Assembly: GCF_008831125.1 (NCBI RefSeq)
Contig: NZ_WBKA01000001.1
Location: forward strand, 1-64,000
Source: Pseudoclavibacter caeni
GTDB lineage: Bacteria; Actinomycetota; Actinomycetes; Actinomycetales; Microbacteriaceae
Direction of reading: 5' to 3'
Length of the DNA stretch: 64,000 nt
The position numbers and the translations under genes were made by a program. The notes beneath the pieces were generated by a model, which did not search any database, was not told where the DNA came from, and saw only the letters and a program-made list of their open reading frames with translations. Of the stretch, positions 25,537 through 38,363 are shown in pieces (positions within the stretch are counted from its first letter, which is position 1; every line of letters starts with the position of its first letter).

Positions 25537-25722
25537 TGCCACTCCGTGCCATTCGATCCTTCCATCCCGCTACATCCGCAGAACCATGCGGATCGAGGGG
25601 GTTTCAGGACCGCAGTTGTGGCACGCTGTGGCACGGCCTCGACGGCACACCGCACCCAGAATCCGGCGAGCGTGCCTCCCCGCGCTTGTCTGGAAGGTGC
25701 GCGCGTGCCACCCCCGTGCCAC
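25537..25722. repeat. Three pairs of GTGCCAC motifs beyond the integrase
   Basis: Pair 1: GTGCCAC at 25537 and GTGCCAT at 25547. Pair 2, inverted: GTGGCAC at 25618 and 25628. Pair 3: GTGCCAC at 25705 and 25716. Within pairs the copies start 10 or 11 bp apart, one helical turn, so a dimer could bind each pair on one face. Pairs are about 80-90 bp apart. This matches the layout of arm-type sites for a tyrosine integrase, or of sites for its excisionase. There are no genes in 25495-25858 apart from these motifs and the nrdF terminator. Confidence 0.55.
25574..25593. repeat. Inverted repeat ATCCGCA-N6-TGCGGAT
   Basis: A perfect 7-bp inverted repeat with a 6-bp centre (GAACCA) lies between the first and second GTGCCAC pairs. 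Core sites of tyrosine recombinases have this form, so it is a candidate crossover site, but an operator is equally possible. Confidence 0.35.
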
Positions 25723-25783
25723 TTCGAACGGGTTCTGCTGTTCATCTCCGGCCTCCTCTGTCCATTGGAAGTCGGCACGCAAA

Positions 25784-25819
25784 AGGCCCGGATCCGCAGC
25801 AATCCGCGGATCCGGGCCT
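25784..25819 (-). terminator. Rho-independent terminator of nrdF
   Basis: A perfect 14-bp stem (AGGCCCGGATCCGC at 25784-25797 with its complement at 25806-25819, 8-nt loop) followed on the minus strand by TTTTGCG. It lies 40 nt past the nrdF stop and isolates the nrd operon from the mobile element. Confidence 0.8.
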
Positions 25820-25858
25820 CCCTTCGGCCCCAGCGGGCCGGTACTCAGAACCTCGTCG

Positions 25859-28997
<3,139 letters not shown>

Positions 28998-29041
28998 GCC
29001 GCCCGATCCCGGCTGTGTGACGTCCACCTGTGCCGGCCCCG

Positions 29042-29290
29042 TCAGGCCAGGACCGTGGTGGAGACCTCGGCCGCGAGCGCGTCGATCCGGTCGGGACGGA
29101 ACCCGGACCAGTGGCCGCCGTCGGTGACGACGACGGGCGCCTGCATGTAGCCGAGCTCCTTCACCCGGGCGAGCGCGTCGGGGTCGGTGGTGAGGTCGAC
29201 GACGGTGTAGTCGATGCCGCGCCGGTCGAGCGCGCGGTAGGTCGCGTTGCACTGGACGCAGGCAGGCTTGCTGTAGACCGTCACTGACAT
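29042..29290 (-). CDS. nrdH: NrdH glutaredoxin-like redoxin
   Basis: An 82-residue thioredoxin-fold protein that reduces NrdE. The active site is CVQC in [22 protein letters not shown], with the conserved [21 protein letters not shown] near the end. AAGGAG lies 8 nt upstream of the ATG at 29290; a longer open frame upstream is arginine-rich and not used. It is the first gene of the nrd operon, preceded by two NrdR boxes about 85-130 nt upstream. Confidence 0.95.
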   Translation of the reverse strand: MSVTVYSKPACVQCNATYRALDRRGIDYTVVDLTTDPDALARVKELGYMQAPVVVTDGGHWSGFRPDRIDALAAEVSTTVLA

Positions 29291-29374
29291 CTTCCGTCTC
29301 CTTCGCTCACGACCGCGCCCGCGTGTGCGGGGTGGCCTCACAGGGGCGGGCCGCTCGCTGCAGCCCGCTGGTCG

Positions 29375-29390
29375 ATACTACATCTAGTGC
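29375..29390. promoter_or_regulatory. NrdR box 1
   Basis: ATACTACATCTAGTGC fits the NrdR consensus (acaCwAtATaTwGtgt type). Its centre is 31 bp from that of box 2, three helical turns, the usual spacing for cooperative NrdR binding over an nrd promoter. Confidence 0.75.
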
Positions 29391-29405
29391 TCTCGTCTCG
29401 CACCA

Positions 29406-29421
29406 CCACTAGATGTTGTGT
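29406..29421. promoter_or_regulatory. NrdR box 2
   Basis: CCACTAGATGTTGTGT; its reverse complement ACACAACATCTAGTGG differs from box 1 at four positions. The pair lies upstream of nrdH on the minus strand and predicts repression by the ATP/dATP-sensing regulator NrdR, whose gene is not in the window. Confidence 0.75.
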
Positions 29422-29579
29422 CACATGACTGTAATTACCCCGATGTGCGTCGTCCCGCATGAACACGCGGATCACGGCCGACACCACCTCACGACACGCC
29501 GTGGTCGGGCCCTCGCGACACGCCGCGGGCCCCGTCCAGGAGCGCATCCGGGCGGGGCCCGCATGGCGCCCTGCGCCCG

Positions 29580-30341
29580 CTACGCGGCGAGCAGCGCCTC
29601 CAGACGACGCTCGGTGTCCGGCCACCCGGTCACCTCGACCGAGGGCACGCCGATCGCCTTGACGGGGTAGTCGTTGCCGTCCGGGTGCATCTTGTCGCCG
29701 AAGAAGAGCATGCGGTCGAGCGGGATGCCCGTCTGCTCGGAGAGCTGGCGGATGCCGTACGCCTTGTCGATGCCCTGCCGGGTGATGTCGATCGAGGTGG
29801 TGCCGCCGGCGCGCACCTCGAGATCGGGCAGCCGCTTCTGCACGGCGCGGCGGAGCGTGTCCTTCTTCTCACCGGTCGGGTCCCACGCCTCCTTCGCCGC
29901 GACGGGCGCCTGCTGGCCGAGCGCGGAGAAGGTGACCTGCGAGCCGCGGTCCTCGATGATGTCGCCCCAGGTGTCGGCCTCCCAGTAGCCGAGACGCTGC
30001 GCCTCCTCGGTGAGGGCGCGCTCGGCGTGGGCCTTCTCGTCCGCGGTGAGGTCCTGCGCGTACACCTCGTGCCAGGCACCGTCGTCATGTCGGTGGTATC
30101 GCGTGCCGCAGGTGGGCATCAGGTGCAGGTGGTCGAGCTCCGCGTCCGTGGCGCCGGCGGCCACGAGCGCGTCGATCACCTGCCGGCGGAACTGCTCGAT
30201 GCGGCCGCCGGAGATCACGCACACCTGCGTACGGTCGAGCAGCCGGCGCAGCACCCGCGCCATCGACTCTGGCACGCGGGACTTGGACGGGGCCAGGGTG
30301 TCGTCCAGATCGAAAGCGACCATGACGGGGAACTCGGACAT
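29580..30341 (-). CDS. HAD-superfamily (IIB) hydrolase, phosphomannomutase-like
   Basis: A 253-residue HAD phosphatase. The nucleophile motif is FDLDDTLAPSK at residues 9-19, motif II VISGG, and the late acidic motif LFFGDKMHPDGNDY. The cap is inserted at the C2 position, as in the IIB class to which eukaryotic-type phosphomannomutases and sugar phosphatases belong; the segment TSIDITRQGIDKAYGIRQL resembles those enzymes. The ATG at 30341 has AAGGAG 10 nt upstream. Its substrate, probably a sugar phosphate, cannot be told. Confidence 0.85.
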   Translation of the reverse strand: MSEFPVMVAFDLDDTLAPSKSRVPESMARVLRRLLDRTQVCVISGGRIEQFRRQVIDALVAAGATDAELDHLHLMPTCGTRYHRHDDGAWHEVYAQDLTADEKAHAERALTEEAQRLGYWEADTWGDIIEDRGSQVTFSALGQQAPVAAKEAWDPTGEKKDTLRRAVQKRLPDLEVRAGGTTSIDITRQGIDKAYGIRQLSEQTGIPLDRMLFFGDKMHPDGNDYPVKAIGVPSVEVTGWPDTERRLEALLAA

Positions 30342-30513
30342 CGGTGATGCACTCCTTGCAGACGCGGGAAGACTGACGGCCCCAGCCGGCGACCGCCCGT
30401 CTCCGGACGCGTCCGCCGGCGGACGTGACATGATGGGCACGCCCGGGGCTCCGCCATCGATTGTAGGGGGATGGCCGGACACCGTGGCACGGGGACGGCG
30501 GAGAGGAGCGTGG

Positions 30514-31506
30514 ATGCGGCGCATCCTGACAGCGCTGTGGACGCTCGTCTGTCTGGCCGTGCTCGTCACGATCACCTGGCTGCCGGCGTCGCTCGGTCAG
30601 CGGATCGGGTTCGCGCAGTTCATCGCGTGGCCGGAGCCGACCCTCGCCGTGCTCGGCGCGATCGGCGTGCTGCTGCTCGCCTCCGCGCTCGTCACCCGCC
30701 ACGCCGTGCGGACGACCATCGCGATGGTCGCCGTCGTCGTGCTCGTGGCGCTGCCCTGGGGGCTGCCGCGGCTGGCCGACCCGCCCCGGGCGTACGCCGC
30801 CGACGCTGTGCCGCCGGCCGACGACGGCGCGCTGCGCGTGCTCGCCTGGAACGTCGCCGGGCAGGAGGAGTCGCTCGGCGACGTCGCCGACGTCGCCGCC
30901 ACGGTGTCGCCGCAGGTCATCGCCCTGCCCGAGACGACGCTGAGCGAGGCGCACGAGCTCGCCGACGACCTGGCCGCGCGGGGCATCCGGATGACGGCGC
31001 TGCCGACGTCGGGGTCGGACGCCGCCTGGCCGTCGAGCGTGCTGGTGAGCCCGTCGCTTGGCGGCTACCGGGTGGTCGCCGACACCTCGCAGACGGTGCG
31101 GCCGGGCATCGCGATCACCTCGCGGTCAGGGGGCCCCACGATCGTCGTCGCCCACGCCCAGCAGCCGGGGTTCGACGCGGAGCAGGCGAGCACGTGGCGG
31201 GAGCACCTGGCGTGGCTCGCCGCCTGGTGCGACCGGGGCGAGGCGATCATCGTCGGCGACTTCAACGGCACCGACGGCAACATCGGGCGGACGCTCGGCT
31301 CGTGCACCGCCCCGGGCGCCGACGCTGCCGGCTCGACGACCGGGGGCACGTGGCCGAGCGCACTGCCCGCCTGGCTGAGCGCGCCGATCGACCGGGTGTA
31401 CACCTCCGGGTGGCGGGTCTCGGGGCTCTGGCCGATCGACGGCCAGCGCGACGGGGCGAGCGATCACCGGCCCATCGTGACCGACCTCGTGCGGGCGCAG
31501 GACTGA
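30514..31506 (+). CDS. Membrane-anchored endonuclease/exonuclease/phosphatase-family protein
   Basis: A 330-residue protein. Residues 1-95 hold three hydrophobic helices, then an EEP domain begins at about residue 108 with LRVLAWNVAG, followed by IALPETTL, VVAHAQQ, VGDFNGTDGN and SDHRPIVTDL, the metal and catalytic motifs of the fold. The domain should face outside the cell, as in actinobacterial secreted phosphodiesterases or nucleases. GGAG lies 7 nt before the ATG. It is divergent from the HAD gene. Confidence 0.85.
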   Translation: MRRILTALWTLVCLAVLVTITWLPASLGQRIGFAQFIAWPEPTLAVLGAIGVLLLASALVTRHAVRTTIAMVAVVVLVALPWGLPRLADPPRAYAADAVPPADDGALRVLAWNVAGQEESLGDVADVAATVSPQVIALPETTLSEAHELADDLAARGIRMTALPTSGSDAAWPSSVLVSPSLGGYRVVADTSQTVRPGIAITSRSGGPTIVVAHAQQPGFDAEQASTWREHLAWLAAWCDRGEAIIVGDFNGTDGNIGRTLGSCTAPGADAAGSTTGGTWPSALPAWLSAPIDRVYTSGWRVSGLWPIDGQRDGASDHRPIVTDLVRAQD

Positions 31507-31542
31507 GGCTCGGGGTCGGGGTCGGCGGGGTGGACCGACGCC

Positions 31543-32061
31543 CTACGCGTCGATGCGGCGGGCGATCGCGCCGACGATCCCCCGCCAGCCGAGCATGAAC
31601 AGTGCCAGCGTGATCGACGTGACCACGAGGAATCCGAAGGCGAAGCCGTGCAGGGTGACCGCGCGCAGCAGCACGCCGCCGACGATCGTGACGAGCCAGA
31701 CGATCACCCCGGAGCCGGAGACCGCCAGCGGCCGGCGCCAGGCGCGGACGACGCCCCAGCCCACGACTGCGGCGAGCAGGAACGGCATGGCCACCTCGAA
31801 CAGGTGCCGCACGCTCGGATCGGTGGCGTGCGCCCGCACCCCGATGAACGCGAACAGCAGGATCGACACGGCGTCCAGCAGCGCCGCGATGGCCACCCAA
31901 CCGGGGCCGGTGCCGATCGCGGCACGCCGGGCGACCGCCTGCTCCGCGTCGAGCGCCTCGAGCTCCTCCGCCTCCTCGGGCGTCAGCTCGTCGGCCGTGG
32001 CCGGCGTCGCGTCGGCCGGCTGCTCGTCGGTGCGGGTGTCCGTGCTGCTGTTCTCGCTCAC
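31543..32061 (-). CDS. DUF3054 membrane protein
   Basis: A 172-residue protein with an acidic N-terminus (about 50 residues rich in Glu, Asp and Ala) and four helices, ending in VWLVTIVGGVLLRAVTLHGFAFGFLVVTSITLALFMLGWRG, the DUF3054 signature. The function is unknown. The GTG at 32061 was chosen because a TACGCT box ends 6 nt before it, giving a leaderless message; upstream codons are open but unlikely. It is convergent with the preceding endonuclease-like gene. Confidence 0.8.
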   Translation of the reverse strand: MSENSSTDTRTDEQPADATPATADELTPEEAEELEALDAEQAVARRAAIGTGPGWVAIAALLDAVSILLFAFIGVRAHATDPSVRHLFEVAMPFLLAAVVGWGVVRAWRRPLAVSGSGVIVWLVTIVGGVLLRAVTLHGFAFGFLVVTSITLALFMLGWRGIVGAIARRIDA

Positions 32062-32067
32062 CCCTCC

Positions 32068-32073
32068 AGCGTA
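32068..32073 (-). promoter_or_regulatory. -10 box (TACGCT) of the leaderless DUF3054 gene
   Basis: TACGCT on the minus strand ends 6 nt before the GTG start. The GGAGGG in between is too close to the GTG to act as a ribosome binding site. Confidence 0.5.
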
Positions 32074-32354
32074 AGCCCTCCCACCGGTCGCGGCATCGTC
32101 TGATGCCCCTCGGACGACAGGTGCGCAGGAGCCCGTGCACGATGACCGCACACCCCTCACCGATCCGCATGCGTCTCAACAGCTCAGCAGCGGCAGGCGC
32201 GGTGGACGAGCGATCACGGCTGATGGCGGACTCCCCAGCTCGTCCCGCCGCCGACGCGGCACAGACCGGTTCGGTCCCGCCGCTTCTCCACCGCCCGTCG
32301 CATCCGGGTCATCCGCGTCACCTCCATGTCGGCGCCCGCTGCTCCACTGGTGGC

Positions 32355-32690
32355 ATGGACACCAGCACGAATCCCCGAGACCTGCCCCGCGACCCCCGCG
32401 CCTGCCCGCCCTGGTGCGTGCTCGGCGACGCCTCCGACGCGGACGTCCCCGCGCATCTGAGCGCCATGGTGCCCGTGCCACTCGTGGTGCGGGCCGTCGA
32501 TCTGGTCGACGGGCTGCCGCACAGCGTCCCCAGCGCCCTGTCGTGCTGGGTGGGGCTGCTCGAGACCGACGGCGAGACCTACCTCACCTGCGCCACGGAG
32601 GAGGGCCCCGCGATCGACCTCACCCCCGAGAGTGCGCGGCGGCTGATCGAGGCGCTGCGCCTGTACCTGCGCGTGCTCGACGACGTCTAG
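32355..32690 (+). CDS. Small CPPWC-motif protein (DUF6907-like)
   Basis: A 111-residue acidic soluble protein. Near the start it has RACPPWCVLGDASDADVPAH, a CPPWC motif found in small actinobacterial proteins of unknown role, then a beta-rich part ending in LTPESARRLIEALRLYLRVLDD. There is no clear Shine-Dalgarno site. Its TAG stop (32688-32690) forms the first half of the TAGAAT box of the downstream CobW gene. Confidence 0.6.
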   Translation: MDTSTNPRDLPRDPRACPPWCVLGDASDADVPAHLSAMVPVPLVVRAVDLVDGLPHSVPSALSCWVGLLETDGETYLTCATEEGPAIDLTPESARRLIEALRLYLRVLDDV

Positions 32691-32693
32691 AAT
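32688..32693 (+). promoter_or_regulatory. -10 box (TAGAAT) of the leaderless cobW-like gene
   Basis: TAGAAT ends 6 nt before the ATG at 32700. Its first three bases are the stop codon of the preceding gene. Confidence 0.5.
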
Positions 32694-32699
32694 GCTGCC

Positions 32700-33923
<1,224 letters not shown>

Positions 33924-34412
33924 GTGGACGCCTGTTCGGTGGTCTTCGGTCGCTCAGTCTGATGAGGACCGTCGCCTGCCGTGCGCCGACGACTGCTCTC
34001 CTGCAGTCCGTTCTCCTGCAGTCCGTGGGCGAGTCGGCGACAGGGACGAGCAGCATCGCGATCTCGACATGACCTGATGCCAGACGATGTGCCGGAACGA
34101 CCATGTCCCCGTCTGCCTCCGGCCGAATGCCCCCGTCCAGTCCCGACCGAACGCTCCGTCTGCTCCAGCCCTCTTGTCCAGCCCCTGTGAAGAGAGCCTG
34201 CTCTCCACAACCGCCCGCACGCCCTGCACACGACTGCACGTGCCCCTCGTCGGTCCCGCGACGATTACACTCAAGGTGACGGGCTCGCCCTGAATCCGCA
34301 GTCCAGCGCGGTCGCCCCGCGCGATCATGTGACGGCGTTCCACGCGCATCCGCGGATGCGCGTGCCCGTCCGCCGAACGTCACCGACGTGCCGGCCCAGA
34401 CAAGGAGGAGAC
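33924..34412. other. Intergenic stretch without a gene
   Basis: About 490 bp between the cobW-like gene and a small protein gene. I see no credible coding region. It holds two adjacent perfect copies of a 15-bp sequence (TCTCCTGCAGTCCGT, 33997-34011 and 34012-34026) and a 24-bp perfect palindrome at 34341-34364. The start of the palindrome is CACGCGCATCCG. Confidence 0.5.
34341..34364. repeat. 24-bp perfect palindrome
   Basis: CACGCGCATCCG followed directly by its own reverse complement, 49 bp before a small protein gene. Having no loop it suits a dimeric DNA-binding protein better than a terminator. Confidence 0.6.
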
Positions 34413-34631
34413 ATGACCACCCAGCCCCAGGACCATGCCACGATCGGCCGGTTCGTCGGCGGGCCGCTCAACGGCCAGCTGCTGCCGCTCGGCCCGGATG
34501 ACGGGCAGGAGATCATCCGCGCGTACGGTGACGGCCAGGTCGTCTACCGTCAAGTCGGCCAGCTCGAGAACACCGGCCCCGACGACGGCGCCCCGACGGC
34601 GACCTACCGCTTCGTCGAGACCACGGACTGA
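34413..34631 (+). CDS. Small hypothetical protein
   Basis: A 72-residue acidic protein starting MTTQPQDHATIGRFVGGPLNG and ending TYRFVETTD. AAGGAGGAG lies 4-5 nt before the ATG, an unusually strong ribosome binding site, which supports it as real. It contains VGGPLNGQLLPLG and YRFVE segments seen in small actinobacterial and phage proteins of unknown role. No function is proposed. Confidence 0.7.
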   Translation: MTTQPQDHATIGRFVGGPLNGQLLPLGPDDGQEIIRAYGDGQVVYRQVGQLENTGPDDGAPTATYRFVETTD

Positions 34632-34703
34632 CGCGCGCCACGACGACACCGGATGCGCGCGCCACCAAGACGTGGTAGCATCCTCTGGTGCCGTCAAGGC
34701 CAC

Positions 34704-34776
34704 GGGGCTATAGCTCAGTTGGTAGAGCGCTTCGTTCGCAATGAAGAGGTCAGGGGTTCGATTCCCCTTAGCTCCA
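34704..34776 (+). tRNA. tRNA-Ala (CGC)
   Basis: A 73-nt cloverleaf. The acceptor GGGGCTA pairs with TAGCTCC, the D arm has GCTCAGTTGGTAGAGC, the anticodon loop TTCGCAA gives CGC, and the T arm has GGTTCGATTCC. CCA is not encoded beyond the discriminator A. Confidence 0.95.
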
Positions 34777-34781
34777 CAAAC

Positions 34782-34814
34782 GCCCGGGATCTGTCTTCAC
34801 GACAGATCCCGGGC
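34782..34814 (+). terminator. Terminator after tRNA-Ala
   Basis: A perfect 14-bp stem (GCCCGGGATCTGTC and complement) with a TTCAC loop starts 6 nt after the tRNA and is followed by TTCTGTCT. Confidence 0.75.
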
Positions 34815-35307
34815 TTCTGTCTCCCCTGGCTCCATGACAGCGGCTCGAGATCCGCAGCACAAGGTTCCAAGCCTCTCCCATCCTCCAGTGCCCCGGGACT
34901 GACGCCACGCCGCGCCGATTCGCATCCCGCACCACACTCCCTCCCGACTGGCGCATCCCGCGCACCCGATCTAGTATCTATGTCGTATACGACGTGGTCG
35001 CCCCAGTGAGGCGGGGTGCACCGCGCGGATCGTCGTCGGAGCATCCGACCGCCCGACAGCCGTCCCGTCATCCGGCGGAACAGCCACGGTGCGGCCATCC
35101 GGCACCCGACGACACCGGGCGTCCACCCCGCCTCCGCGTCCGCGCCGTCCGACGTGGTCGGGCCACAGGTTCGCGCCACCGCCGGGATGCCGCTGCCACG
35201 GCGTCCCGGCACCGGACGGCCGGTCGCACCGATCGGCTCCCACGGGCCCGCTCGCGGCGCCGCGTCGTGCCGACGGCGCCGCCGTCGACCCGGTGAAAGG
35301 AAGACCG
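34815..35307. other. Intergenic stretch upstream of the lactate/acetoin operon
   Basis: About 490 bp with no convincing gene. It holds the palindrome at 34982 and upstream of it TAGTAT and TATCTAT, either of which could be a -10 box. If the transcript starts there, the 5' leader is about 300 nt; I could not assign a riboswitch or leader peptide to it. Confidence 0.45.
34982..34993. promoter_or_regulatory. Palindrome GTCGTATACGAC, candidate GntR/FadR-type operator
   Basis: A perfect 12-bp palindrome, right after possible -10 boxes, about 315 nt upstream of the D-lactate dehydrogenase gene. Its form (GT near-centre TATAC) is that of FadR-subfamily GntR regulators, which include regulators of lactate and glycolate oxidation. 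No such regulator gene lies in the window. Confidence 0.5.
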
Positions 35308-38259
35308 ATGACCGCGATCAGCGTGAAGCGGGCGCTGGCCCGCCCCGCTCAGCATCCCGAGCACGACGCCGTCGACGCCGACGTGCTCACTCGAGAGCAC
35401 GCCCCCGTCGTCACCGAGCTGAAGACCCTGCTCGGCGACGACCGGGTGCTCGACCACCCGCTCGACATCGTCCGCTACGCGACGGACGCGAGCCCCTACC
35501 GACTCATCCCCCAGGTCGTGGTGCGCCCGCATGACGTCGACGAGGTGCGCCGGCTGCTCGCCTGGGCCCGCCGCACCGGCCACGGACTCACCTTCCGCGC
35601 CGCGGGCACGAGTCTCAACGGGCAGGCGCAGTCCGACGACGTGCTCGTCGACGTGCGCGAGTTCTGGCGTGGCTGGGAGGTGCTCGACGACGGACGGCGC
35701 TTCCGGTGCCGTCCGGGCGAGATCACCGCCCGGGCGAACCTGCGTCTGGCCCGCCACGGCCGCAAGCTCGGCCCCGATCCCGCCAGCTCGGGCGCCGCCT
35801 GCATCGGCGGCGTGCTCGCCAACAACGCAAGCGGCATGACCTGCGGCGTGAAGAACAACGCGTACCACACCATCGATCAGGTCACGATCGTCCTGGCCAG
35901 CGGCACCGTCGTCGACACCAGCGCACCGGACGCCGACGAGCGGCTGCGCGCCGCCGAGCCCGAGCTCGTCGACGAGTTGATGCGCATCCGCGCCGACATC
36001 GCCGCCGACGACGAGCTCGTCGCCCGACTGCGTCGCAAGTTCTCGATCAAGAACACCTCCGGATACCACCTCGACGCGTTCCTCGACGGTGAGACCCCGG
36101 TGGAGATCCTCAAGCGCCTGGTCGTCGGCAGCGAGGGCACGCTCGGGTTCATCGCCGACACCGTCTGGAACACGGTGCCCTTCGGACGCCGGCACACCGC
36201 TGCCTTCTTCCGATTCCCGAGCCTGCGCGCGGCCGCGGCGGCGGTGCCGGGCCTCAACGACGCCGGCGCCCAGGCCGTCGAGCTGCTCGACGCCGCCAGC
36301 ATCCGCTCGGCCTGCGAAGTCGAGGGCGCACCCGCGTGGATGCGCACGCTCGCCGACGACGCGGAGGACGCCGCCATCCTCACTGAGCTGCGCAGCGACG
36401 ACCCCGACGAGCTCGCCGCGTTCGAGCAGCGGGTCATGGACCAGATCGGCGACGAGATCGTCGAGGGCGCCTTCACCCACGACGCGGCCGTCTCCGGCGG
36501 CTACTGGCGCGTGCGCTCCGGTCTGCTCGCCATGGTCGGCGCGGCCCGTCCCGCCGGCACCACGCTCATCACCGAGGACGTGTGCGTGCCGCCCGCCGAC
36601 CTCGCCGACGCGTGCGAGGATCTCGAGGCGATGCTCGTGCGCCACGGCTTCGCAGGCGCCGTCAACGGCCACGCCTCAGCCGGCAACATGCACTTCTACC
36701 TGTACCTGGACGCCTCGCAGCCCGATCAGGTCGCCACCTACCGGGCGTTCATGGAGGATCTGGTCGCGCTCATCTGCGACAAGTACGACGGCTCGCTCAA
36801 GGGCGAGCACGGCACCGGCCGCAACATGGCCCCGTACATCACCCGCGAATGGGGCGAGACCGCCGTCGCCATGATGTGGCGGGTCAAGCGCGCCCTCGAC
36901 CCGCAGGGCATCCTCGGCCCCGGCGTGTTCCTCAACACCGACCCCGAGGTCACCTTCAAGGATCTCAAGACGATGCCCACCGTCTCGCACGACCTCGACC
37001 CCTGCATCGAGTGCGGGTTCTGCGAGCCGGTGTGCCCGTCGCGGCACGTCACGACCACGCCGCGGCAGCGCATCGCCCTGCAGCGTGAGATGGCCCGCCA
37101 GGGCTGGAGCGGGCAGGTCGAGGGCGAGCTCGTCGACGAGTACGAGTACGCCGCAGTGAACATGTGCGCCGGCGACTCCTCCTGCGCGGTGGCCTGCCCG
37201 GTCGACATCGACACCGGCCACGCGATGAAGCGCATCCGCCGCGACGCGTACTCGCCCGCGGCCCAGCGGGTCGGCGACCAGGTGGCGAAGCACTGGGGGC
37301 CGATCTCGAAGGGCGCCCGCGGCCTGATCGGCACCGCCGGCGTCGCCCGCCGCGTGATCGGCGACACCGGGCTCACCGCGATCACGGACGCGATGCGCGC
37401 GATCATCAGCAAGGACCTCATGCCCGGCTGGCTGCCCGAGATGCCGCAGGCGGCGAAGCGGGTGCCCGAGACATCTCGCGACGGCGCCGAGGCCGTGTTC
37501 TTCGCCGCCTGCATCAACCGCATCTTCGGCCCGAGTCGCAAGGCCCCCGACCAGACGAACGCGACCCATGCGCTCGTCCGCCTCGCCGAGCGCAGCGGCC
37601 ACCCGCTGTGGATCCCGGACGACATCGACGGCGACTGCTGCGGCACGATCTGGCAGTCGAAGGGCCTCGATGCCGGCAACCGCCGGATGGCGGCGAAGGT
37701 GTGCGAGGACATGTACCGCTGGTCGGACGGCGGCCGGCTGCCGATCGTCGTCGACGCGTCGAGCTGCACGCTCGGCGTCACCCGCGAGATCGTCGACCAC
37801 CTCGACGAGGAGCACCGGGCGATGCACGCGAAGCTGACGATCGTCGACGCGATCACCTGGGTGCTCGACACGGTCGTGCCGGACCTGCCCACCCACGATC
37901 GCGAGCGCCGCGCCGTCATCCACCCGACCTGCTCGATGAACAGCCTCGGCATCGCCGACGACCTGCAGCGGCTCGCCGGCGAGGTCGCGGACGACGTGGT
38001 GCTGCCTGTCGTGCACACCTGCTGCGCGACGGCCGGCGACCGCGGCTTCCTCCACCCCGAGCTCACCGAGCACGCCACGATCGAGGAGATGGAGGAGGTG
38101 CGCTCCTGCGGGGCGGATCTCTTCCTCTCCGGCAACCGCACCTGCGAGCTCGGCCTGGAGCACGACTCCGGCGAGCCGTACGAGTCCGTGCTCATCGCCC
38201 TCGAACGGCTCACCCGCCCGCAGCATCTGCGGCCGACCGCGGCGACCCCGCAGCGCTGA
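35308..38259 (+). CDS. FAD/iron-sulfur D-lactate (D-2-hydroxyacid) dehydrogenase
   Basis: A 983-residue fused enzyme. Residues about 45-260 form the PCMH FAD domain ([51 protein letters not shown]), then a FAD-linked oxidase C-terminal domain with [15 protein letters not shown] and GEHGTGRN. Near 566 comes a ferredoxin-like part with [14 protein letters not shown] and near 620 [14 protein letters not shown], and at the end two cysteine-rich (CCG-type) repeats (CCGTIW near 777, TCCATAG near 906). The size and order match the YdiJ/Dld-II type, which oxidise D-lactate or D-2-hydroxyglutarate and pass electrons to quinone. Being followed by alsS and alsD favours D-lactate, giving pyruvate. Confidence 0.9.
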   Translation: MTAISVKRALARPAQHPEHDAVDADVLTREHAPVVTELKTLLGDDRVLDHPLDIVRYATDASPYRLIPQVVVRPHDVDEVRRLLAWARRTGHGLTFRAAGTSLNGQAQSDDVLVDVREFWRGWEVLDDGRRFRCRPGEITARANLRLARHGRKLGPDPASSGAACIGGVLANNASGMTCGVKNNAYHTIDQVTIVLASGTVVDTSAPDADERLRAAEPELVDELMRIRADIAADDELVARLRRKFSIKNTSGYHLDAFLDGETPVEILKRLVVGSEGTLGFIADTVWNTVPFGRRHTAAFFRFPSLRAAAAAVPGLNDAGAQAVELLDAASIRSACEVEGAPAWMRTLADDAEDAAILTELRSDDPDELAAFEQRVMDQIGDEIVEGAFTHDAAVSGGYWRVRSGLLAMVGAARPAGTTLITEDVCVPPADLADACEDLEAMLVRHGFAGAVNGHASAGNMHFYLYLDASQPDQVATYRAFMEDLVALICDKYDGSLKGEHGTGRNMAPYITREWGETAVAMMWRVKRALDPQGILGPGVFLNTDPEVTFKDLKTMPTVSHDLDPCIECGFCEPVCPSRHVTTTPRQRIALQREMARQGWSGQVEGELVDEYEYAAVNMCAGDSSCAVACPVDIDTGHAMKRIRRDAYSPAAQRVGDQVAKHWGPISKGARGLIGTAGVARRVIGDTGLTAITDAMRAIISKDLMPGWLPEMPQAAKRVPETSRDGAEAVFFAACINRIFGPSRKAPDQTNATHALVRLAERSGHPLWIPDDIDGDCCGTIWQSKGLDAGNRRMAAKVCEDMYRWSDGGRLPIVVDASSCTLGVTREIVDHLDEEHRAMHAKLTIVDAITWVLDTVVPDLPTHDRERRAVIHPTCSMNSLGIADDLQRLAGEVADDVVLPVVHTCCATAGDRGFLHPELTEHATIEEMEEVRSCGADLFLSGNRTCELGLEHDSGEPYESVLIALERLTRPQHLRPTAATPQR

Positions 38260-38363
38260 CCTCGGCTGGCCGGGCCGAGGCGTCATCCCCGGCCCGGCCG
38301 CATCCCCCAAGCTCGGCGGCACCGCCGCCCGACCACCACCGACAACAAGGAGCATCCCCCACC

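Larger units (their letters stand above)
20159..25722. mobile_element. Small integrated mobilizable element (relaxase, excisionase, integrase)
   Basis: Three genes of mobile-element type lie between two normal chromosomal blocks: a MobF relaxase-helicase (plus strand), an excisionase-like protein and a tyrosine integrase (minus strand). Beyond the integrase are paired GTGCCAC motifs of the sort that integrases bind at the arms of attP. No type IV secretion, replication or cargo gene is present, so the element could only move with help. The exact ends are not resolved: I found no clear direct repeat between 20026-20158 and 25495-25858. The limits given are those of the recognisable features. 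Confidence 0.65.

Noticed and set aside
20026..25858. Direct repeats marking the ends of the mobilizable element
   Set aside because: I compared the flanks by eye and found no shared run long enough to be an attachment site; the ends are left open.
29500..29560. GGGCCC-containing inverted sequence downstream of the HAD gene as a terminator
   Set aside because: The arms are short and palindromic GGGCCC is common by chance at this GC content; there is no T run.
33997..34026. Two adjacent copies of a 15-bp sequence, considered as a CRISPR or iteron
   Set aside because: There are only two copies with no spacer and no associated genes. It is a simple local duplication. No CRISPR array was seen anywhere in the window.
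35308..38259. Glycolate oxidase as the function of the FAD/FeS protein
   Set aside because: Glycolate oxidase is normally split in three subunits (GlcD, GlcE, GlcF). The single-chain form and the alsSD neighbours fit a D-lactate or D-2-hydroxyacid dehydrogenase better.
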